A stretch of 64,000 nucleotides of DNA from Paenibacillus_V sp046244365 (GTDB lineage Bacteria > Bacillota > Bacilli > Paenibacillales > NBRC-103111): contig NZ_CP176395.1 of assembly GCF_046244365.1 (NCBI RefSeq), positions 7,068,001 to 7,132,000 of the forward strand, read 5' to 3'. The position numbers and the translations under genes were made by a program. The notes under the pieces are model-generated. The model ran no database searches. It saw nothing but the letters and a program-made list of their open reading frames with translations, and was not told the origin of the DNA. The number at the start of each line of letters is the position of its first letter. Within the stretch, counting starts at the first letter, position 1. Positions 45,415-54,332 of the stretch are shown one piece after another.

Positions 45415-46503
45415 TTACTCGGCCGCTCCCGCATGCTCAAGCTGCGGAGATTGTTCGCCCGTCGAAATTTGAACGGTAATCGGTACCCGGATGTCGATCC
45501 GCGTTCCCTTGTCCGGGGCGGTGACCAGATTGAGCGAACCGCCGATTTCGTTCACGCGTTCCTTCATCGATACGAGCCCATAGGAAGCATGCTTTTGCGA
45601 ATCGAGCTCGAAGCCTACCCCGTTATCGCGAATGACGAGCCGCACCGCGTCGGCTGCAGGCCGGACTAGCCGAATTTCAAGCTTGGATGCCTTGGAGTGA
45701 CGCAGGGCGTTGGAGAGCGCCTCCTGGACGATTCGGAATAAGTGGTCCTCGATTCCTTTGGCCAGCTGAATGGCCTCGTCCATTTCCCAGTCGATCTGAA
45801 TCGGCACTTTCGCCTGAAGCTCCTGAAGAAGCTCAAGCAATGCTTGCGCAAGGCGCTTGCCCTCCAGGTGGACGGGCCTTAAGTGCAGCAGGAGCGCCCG
45901 CATCTCCGATTGGGCGACGGCGGACATTTCTTCAATCAGCTGAATTTGCCGTTTCGCTTTGTCGAAATCCTTATCGAGCGTCCGCGCAACCGCGGTAGCC
46001 GTCATGGAGATGGCAAAAAGCTGCTGGCTGACCGCATCGTGCAAGTCGCGCGCAAGCCGCTGCCTCTCTTCTATAACCGCAGAATACCGGGCCTTCTCGG
46101 CAAGCTGCGCGTTGTCGTTGGACAGCCTCTGGAGGGAGTTTATTTGCTCCTCCCACTTCTGGCTGATGCGTCCAAGCTGTTCGCCGAGCCTCCCGATCTC
46201 GTCTTCGCCGAGCGGCGGGATCGTCCTCGATAAATTTCCTTTCTCGAGGTATAGCATCGCCTCGCGAAGCTGTTCGAGTCTGCGAATTACCCGGTTCGTA
46301 TACCAATAACCGAACGCCGCGCCTAATATAACGGCAATACCGATCAGCAGCAAGCTTATTTTAACGCCGATCTGCCAAGTCTCGAAAGGCCTCAGAAAGC
46401 CTCCCGAGGATAGAAAGTATACAACGACGCCAAATAAAAAAAGGCAGAGAAGAATGGACTCTCCCATGTTGCGCCAAATCATATTGGTCAGCCTGCGATT
46501 CAT
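45415..46503 (-). CDS. liaS: LiaS-like sensor histidine kinase
   Basis: This 362-residue kinase has two membrane segments near the N-terminus (about 17-33 and 47-68) with a short outside loop, the intramembrane-sensing layout. A HAMP-like region and HisKA_3 domain follow with 'RQRLARDLHDAVSQQLF' (phosphorylated His) and an ATPase domain ('NALRHSKASKLEIRL', 'IRDNGVGFELDS'). It should respond to cell-wall stress with LiaF as partner and phosphorylate LiaR. Note the very long separate in-frame order: LiaF, LiaS, LiaR. Confidence 0.92.
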   Translation of the reverse strand: MNRRLTNMIWRNMGESILLCLFLFGVVVYFLSSGGFLRPFETWQIGVKISLLLIGIAVILGAAFGYWYTNRVIRRLEQLREAMLYLEKGNLSRTIPPLGEDEIGRLGEQLGRISQKWEEQINSLQRLSNDNAQLAEKARYSAVIEERQRLARDLHDAVSQQLFAISMTATAVARTLDKDFDKAKRQIQLIEEMSAVAQSEMRALLLHLRPVHLEGKRLAQALLELLQELQAKVPIQIDWEMDEAIQLAKGIEDHLFRIVQEALSNALRHSKASKLEIRLVRPAADAVRLVIRDNGVGFELDSQKHASYGLVSMKERVNEIGGSLNLVTAPDKGTRIDIRVPITVQISTGEQSPQLEHAGAAE

Positions 46504-46602
46504 CCACTTCTCTCCTTCATAATCCCCACAAAGTGAAGCGCTGCTTTGAAGCTTAGTCCTATTACTTTGCGGGGGGCCCCATAATCTTACTTATCTTTCT
46601 TA

Positions 46603-47262
46603 TCACATAACTTTTATGTCTACATCTCCTACGATATAGGAAACGATCAGTTTCACTTTTTGTTCGCTGGCTTCATAATTGGGCGATTGCCAGACGATTT
46701 TGTTCAGCAGACCGGCTTCTTTCTCCCGCGCAACGTCGACCTGCCCGAACATGAGCGAGCACTGCACCGATACGCCCATATCCTCCGGCACCAAAATGTC
46801 GATGTCGCCGATAATGCCCTGCAGGACGACGACCGATTCCTTCTGCTCGGGTATCGCAAGGGATAAATCCATGTTCACTTCGCCGATCACATTCCATACG
46901 CTCATGTTTTTGAGCACCCAGGGCGCTTTGTCCCATTTCATGCTTTCCATCAGCTTATGCTTCTGCACGTACGACTCGTCCGGCTGCAGCTTCTTGGACC
47001 GTAAATAAAAGAAAGCGAATGAAAGCAGAATAATGGCTAAGACGAGCGGAAAGTTGTTGCCTAAAATAATGATAGCGCCGACAGCAAGAAGAATATATCC
47101 TTTTTTGCCGGAAGCCGTTATGATGCTGTGCAGCCCCAAGAGCATCAAGCATAATGCCGCGACAATGTAAAAGCCGAACGCCTTGTTCACAAGAAGAAAG
47201 ACGCCGGCGCCGATCAAAACCATGTAAGTATTCCGCTTGTTGTACCGTTTTGATTCGTTCAT
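46603..47262 (-). CDS. liaF: LiaF-like envelope-stress inhibitor
   Basis: 219 residues with four membrane segments in the first half and a C-terminal beta-rich LiaF domain with 'DLSLAIPEQKESVVVLQGIIGDIDILVPEDMG' in spirit and the repeated end 'YIVGDVDIKVM'. LiaF proteins hold LiaS off in the absence of stress. It is located directly before the kinase gene (100 bases). Confidence 0.9.
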   Translation of the reverse strand: MNESKRYNKRNTYMVLIGAGVFLLVNKAFGFYIVAALCLMLLGLHSIITASGKKGYILLAVGAIIILGNNFPLVLAIILLSFAFFYLRSKKLQPDESYVQKHKLMESMKWDKAPWVLKNMSVWNVIGEVNMDLSLAIPEQKESVVVLQGIIGDIDILVPEDMGVSVQCSLMFGQVDVAREKEAGLLNKIVWQSPNYEASEQKVKLIVSYIVGDVDIKVM

Positions 47263-47412
47263 TGCCGCACCTCCTTGTGGCCAATCGTTCGGCTTGCATT
47301 TATCTCCGGGATGGGAAGAAAAGCCATAGAGTTATTCCCTATGGCTTTCTTGCCTCAGTACTCGCTAGCATATCATAATTTTTCCTATGCTCAAAGCGTT
47401 TTTCGATGTGGA

Positions 47413-48162
47413 CTACGCTTGCTCGGAAGCGGTTTGCGTAGTTTGCGTATCTTGCGGCGCGTTTACGCCGAGTTTGTTTTTAAGCAATTGAAGCTGTTCG
47501 TCGACACGCTGCTGCTTGACCGGATCGATCGGCGCATAGGACGTGTATCCTGCAGAGGACGCGGCCCCATAGCTTCCGCCGGCCGGTACGTAAGGCTTGC
47601 GGGCAACTTCGGCTTCCACTTCCATTTGGATGATTTTCTCTTCCATACGGTGGAAACCGCGGGAGGCATGACCCGATTCGATCGTGTTGGTCGCCGTTAC
47701 TTGCGCCATTTGCTTCTTCGCTTTGGCCAGTTGGGCACGGGATACGAGCTCGCTGCGCTTGTTGCGCAACTTGTAGTACTCGCCCTTCATTTCGTGCAGC
47801 TGCTGAACGAGTTCTTCCGCCTGCTGCTTCGATTGGGCATGCATGTCGCTATACTCGGCGATCTTCTGATCGTGATACAGCTTTTCTTCAAGAACTTGTC
47901 GAGCCGCTTCCTCGTGGCCGTTCTTCAGAGCGTTGCCCGCTTGCACTTCGCGCTCCGCCGACAACTTGATCGATTCTTGCAGGCGCTGCTGCAGTTTGCG
48001 TTCGTTCGCGATTTGCTTGGCTACCGTTACTTCCGCTTGTGCGATTTCTTCCTCCATATCGCGGATGTATTGGTTCAGCATAATAATCGGATCTTCCACC
48101 TTATCCAGTACTTCGTTGATCGATGCTTTCGTCATATCCTTAATTCGTGTAAATACGCCCAT
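47413..48162 (-). CDS. pspA: PspA/IM30-family membrane-protecting protein (second copy)
   Basis: Start ATG 48162 with GGGAGAA upstream, 249 residues. Starts 'MGVFTRIKDMTKASINEVLDKVEDP' in PspA style and is a long coiled coil (about 25-190). It binds membranes from inside and preserves proton motive force under stress. The C-terminus is an extra Gly/Ser/Ala-rich stretch and short helix. Its ribosome site lies within the last codons of pspC, so it is translated with it. A close relative lies two genes upstream (48631-49311). Confidence 0.92.
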   Translation of the reverse strand: MGVFTRIKDMTKASINEVLDKVEDPIIMLNQYIRDMEEEIAQAEVTVAKQIANERKLQQRLQESIKLSAEREVQAGNALKNGHEEAARQVLEEKLYHDQKIAEYSDMHAQSKQQAEELVQQLHEMKGEYYKLRNKRSELVSRAQLAKAKKQMAQVTATNTIESGHASRGFHRMEEKIIQMEVEAEVARKPYVPAGGSYGAASSAGYTSYAPIDPVKQQRVDEQLQLLKNKLGVNAPQDTQTTQTASEQA

Positions 48163-48166
48163 TGTG

Positions 48167-48634
48167 TTATTCTCCCTTCTCGTATTTGGCCAATTTGGCC
48201 CGGAGTTCGTCAAGTTCTTTGCGCATTGCTTTTTGTTCGATGTCTTTCATCATGTCATCCAACTCTTGGTTGGATTTGTTCATTTGCGGCGGAACCGGAG
48301 GCTGCGGCTGCGGTTGATGCGGTACGGTGTGCGAGCTGTAGCCGTAGCTGCTTACAGGAGGCTGCATCGGCTGGCTGCCGTACATCGGCGGCTGTGCCGG
48401 CCCCGGTCCGAACGGGTTTCCGTGCGGCGGGAACATTCCCGGGAATTGCGGTTCCTTCGGAATCACAATGCTTGCGATAATGTACAGGAAGATGACGGGG
48501 GCGCCGCCCGAGAAGATCGCCGTTGCCACAACGATGAGCCGCAGCAGCGTCGGATCGACATTCAACATTTCCGCCAGTCCTCCGCACAAACCTGTCAGCT
48601 TGCTGTCCCTGCGGGAACGGTACAGTTTTCTCAT
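48167..48634 (-). CDS. pspC: PspC-domain membrane protein
   Basis: Start ATG 48634 overlaps the TGA of the preceding pspA gene as ATGA, so translation is coupled; 155 residues. The N-terminal PspC domain 'RDSKLTGLCGGLAEMLNVDPTLLRL' is followed by a membrane segment, a Pro/Gly/Gln-rich linker and a short coiled coil with 'LDDMMKDIEQKAMRKELDEL'. The coiled coil could meet the PspA proteins. It sits between two PspA genes. Confidence 0.92.
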   Translation of the reverse strand: MRKLYRSRRDSKLTGLCGGLAEMLNVDPTLLRLIVVATAIFSGGAPVIFLYIIASIVIPKEPQFPGMFPPHGNPFGPGPAQPPMYGSQPMQPPVSSYGYSSHTVPHQPQPQPPVPPQMNKSNQELDDMMKDIEQKAMRKELDELRAKLAKYEKGE

Positions 48635-49311
48635 TTCGACGACCAACCTTCCTGTTCAAGCTTTTTGCGAAGTTTGCCTAATTCTTGATCGAGCGCGGTG
48701 TTCAGCGTCATGCCGACTTGAAGCATCGCTTCCCGGCCGATTTTGCGCAAATCGCTAAGCGATCTGGCTTCCATCTCCATATCGGATACCCGATCCTCCA
48801 GGCGGTTAAACATGCGCGGAGTCGGATTGAAGCCGGTCCCGCTCATATAATTGTTCATCCGCTGCTGCAGGCGGGCCGTCTCGATGCGTGCCATGTAGTA
48901 GCTCCGCTTGGCCGCGACTTCGTCGTGATCGGCTTTCAGCTGCCGGAGCTGATCTTCCAGTTCGAGAATCGATTGCTTGCTTTGCTCGTAAAGCTCGCGG
49001 TACTGGTTGCTCTTCTCTTCGTGCTGCATTTTCTCGTGAAGGGCGATGCGCGCCACTTCGTCTTCGCCGGCTTTTAGAGCCGTCAGCGCTTGCTGCTCGC
49101 GCTTTTCCTTGTACTGCTCCGCCGTCAAATAATGCTGCCGGAGCGTTTGAGCATGATGCATCGCCTGGGTGTATAACCGCTCTGCCTCTTGAATATGCTG
49201 CCGTTGCTCGATCAGGTAACGATCGATCAAACGAACCGGATCTTCGGATTGCTCCAGCCGCTCGTTTAGCGTAGCGACCGTCATGTCACGCACTCGTCGT
49301 AGTATGCTCAC
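48631..49311 (-). CDS. pspA: PspA/IM30-family membrane-protecting protein (first copy)
   Basis: 226 residues, starts 'MSILRRVRDMTVATLNERLEQSEDP', an amphipathic membrane-binding helix, and continues as a coiled coil to about 200. It is similar in layout but not in detail to the second copy (47413-48162). First PspA gene of the run; it follows a LiaI-like gene and overlaps pspC. Confidence 0.92.
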   Translation of the reverse strand: MSILRRVRDMTVATLNERLEQSEDPVRLIDRYLIEQRQHIQEAERLYTQAMHHAQTLRQHYLTAEQYKEKREQQALTALKAGEDEVARIALHEKMQHEEKSNQYRELYEQSKQSILELEDQLRQLKADHDEVAAKRSYYMARIETARLQQRMNNYMSGTGFNPTPRMFNRLEDRVSDMEMEARSLSDLRKIGREAMLQVGMTLNTALDQELGKLRKKLEQEGWSSK

Positions 49312-49413
49312 TGCTTATCCTCCTTCAACTGATCCCCGTAAAGTTCGGAAACCGGTTAGCTTTAGCGGGAAACCCGAAATTGATCTATATGGTTATGTGC
49401 TTGACTTCTTCTC

Positions 49414-49710
49414 TTAATAGGTAGCGTTCTTCTTCAAGCTGGTCACGCCGTAGCCGATAAGCCCGATCGCGATCAAGATGCCGATGAATCCTGTAAATTT
49501 CCCCAGCAGGATAATGGCGCCAATCACCATGATCACCCAGCCGAAAAAGGTTTTACCGTTCTTCACTCCGTAAAATCCGAGCCCGACCATGGCGAGCGGA
49601 ATCAGATAACCCATCAGCCATCCGAAGCCAAAACCGACTTTATCCAGCAGGATCAGAGCGCCGCAGGCGATCAGGAAGAGGGCGAAGCCTCCGTTTCGAT
49701 TCAATCTCAT
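49414..49710 (-). CDS. liaI: LiaI-like small membrane protein
   Basis: 98 residues with three to four membrane segments ('GFALFLIACGALILLDKV', 'WLMGYLIPLAMVGLGF', 'FFGWVIMVIGAIILL', 'GFIGILIAIGLIGYG') and a basic end. LiaI anchors PspA-type proteins at stressed membranes in Bacillus. As the first gene of the run it marks the likely LiaR-regulated promoter near 49720-49800; no clear operator was assigned. Symbol is by analogy. Confidence 0.7.
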   Translation of the reverse strand: MRLNRNGGFALFLIACGALILLDKVGFGFGWLMGYLIPLAMVGLGFYGVKNGKTFFGWVIMVIGAIILLGKFTGFIGILIAIGLIGYGVTSLKKNATY

Positions 49711-49877
49711 TTTCGTTCACCGCCTTTCGTTTGTGTCTCGCTTGCTTATGTCCTTATTCTAGACCGATTCTCTCTTTGCCAAAACGGACCGGCGGCGGTT
49801 TTTGCACCTGGACTTAAGTCGGGGCGCATGACAGACCCGCGGGGGAGCGGAGCTGCGACTCCAAGCTTGCCCATAAG

Positions 49878-49900
49878 AAAAAGGAGCCTGGCGGCTCCTT
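49878..49900 (-). terminator. Terminator after the DUF421 gene
   Basis: AAGGAGCC-GCCA-GGCTCCTT, then TTTTC on the minus strand, 83 bases after the stop of the gene at 49983. Confidence 0.8.
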
Positions 49901-49982
49901 AGGTTTTCTATGAATACGGCAGAGCGGCGCGGCACTAGATAGAAACGATAGTCACTTTCCGTTCCTACGCAGCAGGCTCACT

Positions 49983-50681
49983 CTAATGAAGCCCGTTTCC
50001 GCTCCGTTTCGTCACATACAAGGAACCGTCGCTCTGCAGCTCGGCAAAGAACACGTCCTCCACCGCTTCGATTCCCGCCTCGCGCAGCTCGCGCTCCAGC
50101 CATGCTTGCGACAGATGAAGCTCCTGCAAATTTTTGCGGACGATCTTGCCGTCGACGATCATTTCGGTCGGCACGTACTTCCGTTTGGAAGGATGCAGCG
50201 CGATATCTTCCTTCGTTACGGGCTCCTGCTCAGGCTTTTTCAATACGCTAAGCTGCCCGTTAGGCTCAAGGATCGCATACTCGACCTCCTTGACGCTAAA
50301 TATATGATTGTTGCGCAGCAGCATGCTTAAATCGTCCATATTCAGACGAAGGCGGGCTAACACCTTATCCTGAATGATGCCTTTCTTGATGACGATACTC
50401 GGTTCGCCGTCCAGCAGCACGCGGGCTCTTGGCGATTTTAAGGCGATCAGCTCCATGCCAATCGACAATAATGCCCAGGCAATCAAGCCCGTTATGCCTG
50501 CCGTAAGCGTAATGTCCCGGTGCACGACCATATCGCCCGCTATATTGCCGAGCGCAATTCCCGTAATATAGGTGAAATACGTCAGCTGGCCGAGCTGTTT
50601 TTTGCCGAGCAGGCGCGTCATCAGAAGCAGCACCGCAAATCCGGCGGTCGTCCGCAGCAAGGTGATTCCTATCTCTTCCAT
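49983..50681 (-). CDS. DUF421-family (YetF/YcaP-like) membrane protein
   Basis: 232 residues: three membrane segments in the first 80 residues ('LLRTTAGFAVLLLMTRLLG', 'FTYITGIALGNIAGDM', 'GITGLIAWALLSIGMEL'), then the conserved cytoplasmic domain with 'RVLLDGEPSIVIKKGIIQ' and 'ELREAGIEAVEDVFFAEL'. DUF421 proteins are spore-germination or membrane-linked with unknown role. RBS GGAGG precedes the start. Confidence 0.9.
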   Translation of the reverse strand: MEEIGITLLRTTAGFAVLLLMTRLLGKKQLGQLTYFTYITGIALGNIAGDMVVHRDITLTAGITGLIAWALLSIGMELIALKSPRARVLLDGEPSIVIKKGIIQDKVLARLRLNMDDLSMLLRNNHIFSVKEVEYAILEPNGQLSVLKKPEQEPVTKEDIALHPSKRKYVPTEMIVDGKIVRKNLQELHLSQAWLERELREAGIEAVEDVFFAELQSDGSLYVTKRSGNGLH

Positions 50682-50841
50682 GTTTCCTCCCGCACGCTAG
50701 TTTCCTATATCCATATACTAGCCATTGTTTCCGGGCTGCTTCGATCTCAAACCGCCTCATCGAGCCGGTAAACGATCCTGCTCCCGCATAGACGCATGAA
50801 TTAGGAAAGAGAAGAGTAGAAATTGAACGCGGTTCCTTGCT

Positions 50842-51459
50842 ATGATGGGGGAAACCGTATTGGAAGGGAAGACCCCCGATTTGAGCAAAAATAAAATTAT
50901 CGAAGCTGCCGTCAAGCTTTTTTCGGAGCTCGGTTATTATCGAACCAGCATGGACGATATCGCGAAGCAAGCGAACGTCGCCAAAGGAACGTTATACTAT
51001 CATTTTTCAGGCAAAAGCGAGCTGTTCGAATCGATCGTCACGGAAGGCTTCCGCATCCTGAAAACCGAGATTGCCGAGGTGCTTGATCGCCACCGCGATA
51101 CGGACGACCAAATTCGCCTCATCGTCCAGAAGCACGTGGAGGTATTTCTGACATACAGCGAGCTTGTCCACATCATTTCCAAGGAAATATCGAACGGAAT
51201 CGAAACGGAGACGCTTGAGAGAATCGAGTCGCTCAAAAAATCGCACATCGACTATTTGGCGGACGTGATGAGAGGCGGATACGAAGAGGGCGTGCTGAAG
51301 CCTTTGCCGTTCGAGCTGGCAGCTGCTGCCGTCATTGGCATGATCGAGAGCGCTTGCTTATACTACAAGAAAAACGAGCATCGCATGTCCAAAGCCGAGC
51401 TGCATGAGGTGATCGACGCTTTCGTGCTGTCCACCCTGCTCACGGAAGGCTCTTGCTAA
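50842..51459 (+). CDS. TetR-family transcriptional regulator
   Basis: 205 residues with an N-terminal helix-turn-helix ('KIIEAAVKLFSELGYYRTSMDDIA', 'VAKGTLYYHFSGKSELF') and a helical ligand domain. The ATG at 50842 lacks a strong ribosome site; a TTG 15 bases later after GGGGGAA is possible. No target gene is obvious nearby. Confidence 0.9.
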   Translation: MMGETVLEGKTPDLSKNKIIEAAVKLFSELGYYRTSMDDIAKQANVAKGTLYYHFSGKSELFESIVTEGFRILKTEIAEVLDRHRDTDDQIRLIVQKHVEVFLTYSELVHIISKEISNGIETETLERIESLKKSHIDYLADVMRGGYEEGVLKPLPFELAAAAVIGMIESACLYYKKNEHRMSKAELHEVIDAFVLSTLLTEGSC

Positions 51460-51476
51460 CCTGCATTCAATGAACG

Positions 51477-51514
51477 ACGGCCGATCCCTATGCGTCAGCA
51501 TGAGGACCGGCCGT
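51477..51514. terminator. Hairpin between TetR and Eis genes
   Basis: ACGGCCGATCC pairs with GGACCGGCCGT (one bulge) in a 60-base convergent gap, giving a probable shared terminator; the T-run is weak. Confidence 0.6.
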
Positions 51515-51522
51515 ACATTTAC

Positions 51523-52719
51523 TCAGAAAAAATCGGCTAAATACGTCGTCCGGGCAGGCAGCGCCGCTTCCAGCTCCGCCGCGGCTTCCCCGCTACCGCA
51601 CAAGCGGCCTAGCGCATGCAGCTGCAGCGGCTTCCTATAGCCGAACAGCATCGCCGTCAACGTGCCGATCCCGCAGGCAAGCCGCTTCTCCGCTCCGGAA
51701 CCCTCCTTCGGATCATGCGTCCCCTTCTCATGCCGTTCCACCGCAGCGCTTCCCGCTTCGTCGATCCTCACTTCAAACAATCCGTCGTTCCACGGCGCAT
51801 GAGCGTCCTCGATCTCAAGCATCAGCCGCCTTTTCGCGCCTTGGGCAAACGGATATTGCCGCAGCAGAGCTTCGGCGTCCACAATACGCGCCATGAAATA
51901 CGTAATGATTTCTTGTTTGATTTTGGGATCGTCCAGCAGGAACGGCAGCGGATCGTCGATCGGCGCCTTCAGCGTGACGCTTCTGATCATCGAATCGTGG
52001 TTTGCGATAAACCGCCACAGCCCTCTGCGCGCTCCTTCGTCCAGAAATGCGATATCATGTACGGTCATCTCGAAATTGGCTATCCGGTAATACACATAGC
52101 CGGCAGGAGAACCTTCCGCGTCGTAATAGACGGCTGCCGTCCCCGGTTTGCCTGCGAACAGCTTCTGCTTCCACCAGGCTTCATCGCGGACAAGCATGCC
52201 GTTATAGCGCACCGCGTAAGCTTCGTAGATCCGGTTAAGCAGCTCCGTGTCCGCAGTCGTCTCCATATAACCGCCGGGATCGGCGAATTTGGGCAGCTGA
52301 GCGGTTTCCAGCGAATATTTTTTGTAGTCGGTATACGTTTCCCAGCCATACTTCCGATAGAAGGAGAACGAAAACGGGTTCAAAAACGATACCGTCCTGC
52401 CGCTCGCACGCATCGTTTCCAGCCCCTGGCGAAGAAGCTTGCCGACCATCCCCTGCCGCCGGTATTCCGGCCAAGTCGCCACGCTCGCTACCCCGCCCAT
52501 CTCGAGCCGAATGCCGTTCAGCCATGTCTTCATCGGGTAAACCGCCATTTTGGCCGCCAGACGCCCGTTCACGAAATAGCCCCAAAAATCCTCCGCCTTC
52601 AGTTGCTTCAGCTTTTCCTCCGCCGCTTCGGGCGTCAGCGTGTACTGAAACGCAAATTGCGACAAGCGCAAGCTTTCCGGCATCTCTTCCACGGTCAATT
52701 GCCTGATTTCGATTTCCAT
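51523..52719 (-). CDS. Eis-type multi-acetylating N-acetyltransferase
   Basis: Start ATG 52719 with GGAAGGG eight bases upstream, 398 residues. An N-terminal GNAT domain ('GGVASVATWPEYRRQGMVGKLL' with the acetyl-CoA loop), a second GNAT-like domain and a C-terminal SCP2-like domain. Paenibacillus and mycobacterial Eis relatives acetylate aminoglycosides or protein lysines. The end 'LADFF' is a typical C-terminal carboxylate. The actual substrate is not known. Confidence 0.88.
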   Translation of the reverse strand: MEIEIRQLTVEEMPESLRLSQFAFQYTLTPEAAEEKLKQLKAEDFWGYFVNGRLAAKMAVYPMKTWLNGIRLEMGGVASVATWPEYRRQGMVGKLLRQGLETMRASGRTVSFLNPFSFSFYRKYGWETYTDYKKYSLETAQLPKFADPGGYMETTADTELLNRIYEAYAVRYNGMLVRDEAWWKQKLFAGKPGTAAVYYDAEGSPAGYVYYRIANFEMTVHDIAFLDEGARRGLWRFIANHDSMIRSVTLKAPIDDPLPFLLDDPKIKQEIITYFMARIVDAEALLRQYPFAQGAKRRLMLEIEDAHAPWNDGLFEVRIDEAGSAAVERHEKGTHDPKEGSGAEKRLACGIGTLTAMLFGYRKPLQLHALGRLCGSGEAAAELEAALPARTTYLADFF

Positions 52720-52842
52720 TTCAACCCTTCCCTTTCCGCTTAGCGTAAAGCTTCTTTTTTGTTCATTATACACGTCTTTGCGGAAGAGTCGAAGGCATAT
52801 CGCTGTCCCGAAAATGACCAAAATATTACATACAACCCGCCT

Positions 52843-52860
52843 GCTGTAAAATTTTACAGC
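52843..52860. promoter_or_regulatory. Perfect 18-bp palindrome between divergent genes
   Basis: GCTGTAAAATTTTACAGC is a perfect palindrome located 123 bases before the Eis start and 147 bases before the NlpC/P60 start. TATGATTT at 52884 resembles a -10 box for the latter. It is a strong operator candidate. Confidence 0.6.
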
Positions 52861-52893
52861 TAAAATTCGGCTCCTGCCTATGCTATGATTTCC

Positions 52894-52975
52894 CTAGCAG
52901 TCTAGTAGATTTTGATGGGAAATACCCCAGCAACAAGCACTTGCTAGACGCATACGATCCTTGTCCAGAAGGACA
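52894..52975 (+). promoter_or_regulatory. Structured leader of the NlpC/P60 gene
   Basis: CTAGCA/TGCTAG (or GTCTAG/CTAGAC) can close a stem of about 50 bases containing a GGG-AAATA-CCC hairpin, followed by TGTCC-AGAA-GGACA. It does not show the known c-di-AMP riboswitch signatures. Possibly a regulatory 5' RNA. Confidence 0.35.
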
Positions 52976-53006
52976 GTCAACAACAGCATACTAGGAGGCG
53001 CACACG

Positions 53007-54032
53007 ATGAGGAAAAATATGGCCAAACTGGTCATCGCCGGAACGCTTTGTTTCAGCATGATGCCGATTCAAGCACTGGCACAATCGACAACTACGCAAA
53101 CCGCCACCGTCGTCCAATCCGTCAGTTTCAGAGAAAAGCCGTCCACTTCGGGAGAACGCATTCGTTATCTAAAGAAAGGCGAAACGGTAACCGTCATCGA
53201 CAAACCGAACAGCTACTGGCTTCATGTCAAGGACGGCAGCGGCCGAACCGGCTACATATCTTCATCCCAGACCTACATAACCCTGCAAACGAATACGGCC
53301 CCTGCGCCTAGCGTGCCGAGCGGCAAAGCGAACGCCGAAGTCGTCGCCAGCGTTTCATTCCGTACAGGGCCTTCCACAAGCGATGCGCGCATCCGCTATT
53401 TGTCGGCAGGCGAACAGATCACGATCGTCGATAAAGTCAACAGCTATTGGTACAAAGCGACCGACAGCAAAGGCGTGACCGGCTACGTCAGCACAAGCTC
53501 GTCCTATATTAAAACCGACTACACGGCGCCGGCGCCGGCTCCGACTCCGACTCCAACGCCGACTCCAACGCCGGAGCCGCCCTTGCCATCCGGCGCTGCC
53601 GTCGAAAAAGCGATTGCCGCCGGCATGAAATTCCTGGGTACGCCATACGAGTATGGATCCAGCAGATACGACAATTCGACGATGGACTGCTCGGATCTTG
53701 TGCGTCAAGCATTCCTGAACGGCTTGAACCTTCGCCTGCCCGGCGATTCCCGCAGCCAAGCCAGCTACGTGAAGAACGTCGGCAAGACGACTACCGACTG
53801 GCATAATTTGAAACGGGGCGATCTGCTATTCTTCATGTCGTATAAAGGCACCAAAGCATCCAGCTATGCCGGCATCGACAAGGCTTCGCAGAGGATTACC
53901 CATGTCGCGATCTACTTGGGCAACGGTCAAATTTTGCACACCTATTCCAAGGAGTCCGGCGGCGTCCGCATCGACAATCTGGCAGGGAAACACTGGGAAT
54001 ACCGCTTCGTTTTCGGCGGCTCGGCCTTATAA
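53007..54032 (+). CDS. SH3b-NlpC/P60 cell-wall endopeptidase
   Basis: 341 residues, signal peptide (about 1-28), two bacterial SH3 domains (about 33-92 and 110-170: 'SVSFREKPSTSGERIRYL', 'SVSFRTGPSTSDARIRYL'), a Thr-Pro repeat linker (about 176-196) and a C-terminal NlpC/P60 domain (about 205-340): 'STMDCSDLVRQAFL' (catalytic Cys), 'THVAIYLGNGQILHTYSKE' (His). It cuts peptide stems of peptidoglycan. A terminator follows. AGGAGG eight bases before the ATG. Confidence 0.95.
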   Translation: MRKNMAKLVIAGTLCFSMMPIQALAQSTTTQTATVVQSVSFREKPSTSGERIRYLKKGETVTVIDKPNSYWLHVKDGSGRTGYISSSQTYITLQTNTAPAPSVPSGKANAEVVASVSFRTGPSTSDARIRYLSAGEQITIVDKVNSYWYKATDSKGVTGYVSTSSSYIKTDYTAPAPAPTPTPTPTPTPEPPLPSGAAVEKAIAAGMKFLGTPYEYGSSRYDNSTMDCSDLVRQAFLNGLNLRLPGDSRSQASYVKNVGKTTTDWHNLKRGDLLFFMSYKGTKASSYAGIDKASQRITHVAIYLGNGQILHTYSKESGGVRIDNLAGKHWEYRFVFGGSAL

Positions 54033-54048
54033 TAAGTACCCAATCGCC

Positions 54049-54077
54049 GCACCTTCCGCGTGGAAGGTGCTTTTTTT
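54049..54077 (+). terminator. Terminator of the NlpC/P60 gene
   Basis: GCACCTTCC-GCGT-GGAAGGTGC then TTTTTTT, 17 bases after the stop. Confidence 0.92.
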
Positions 54078-54332
54078 ATTCCAACGGGGCTTATGCCAAA
54101 TGCAGGGCGAACGTACGTTTAATAGGAATTTATAATCTTAATTTAAGGTAGCTCTCCTATTTGGTTTCTATAATAAAAGACAGACATAGAGATATCCTAT
54201 AGAGATATGTAAAGAGAAGACCGTCGGAGGAGAACAATTTATTCGGATTTTCCATACAAAGTGCGCGGAACCGGTGTTCTACACCTGTTCCGTTCCCTTT
54301 GTGCGGAATTTGGAGGAGGAAACAGGTTACAC

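Noticed and set aside
52893..53006. c-di-AMP riboswitch before the NlpC/P60 gene
   Set aside because: This gene family often carries one, but the conserved motifs of that riboswitch were not found in the leader.
54261..54332. Earlier start for the serine hydrolase
   Set aside because: The extra 24 residues lack a ribosome site, while GGAGGAGG precedes the ATG at 54333 and the membrane anchor begins just after it.
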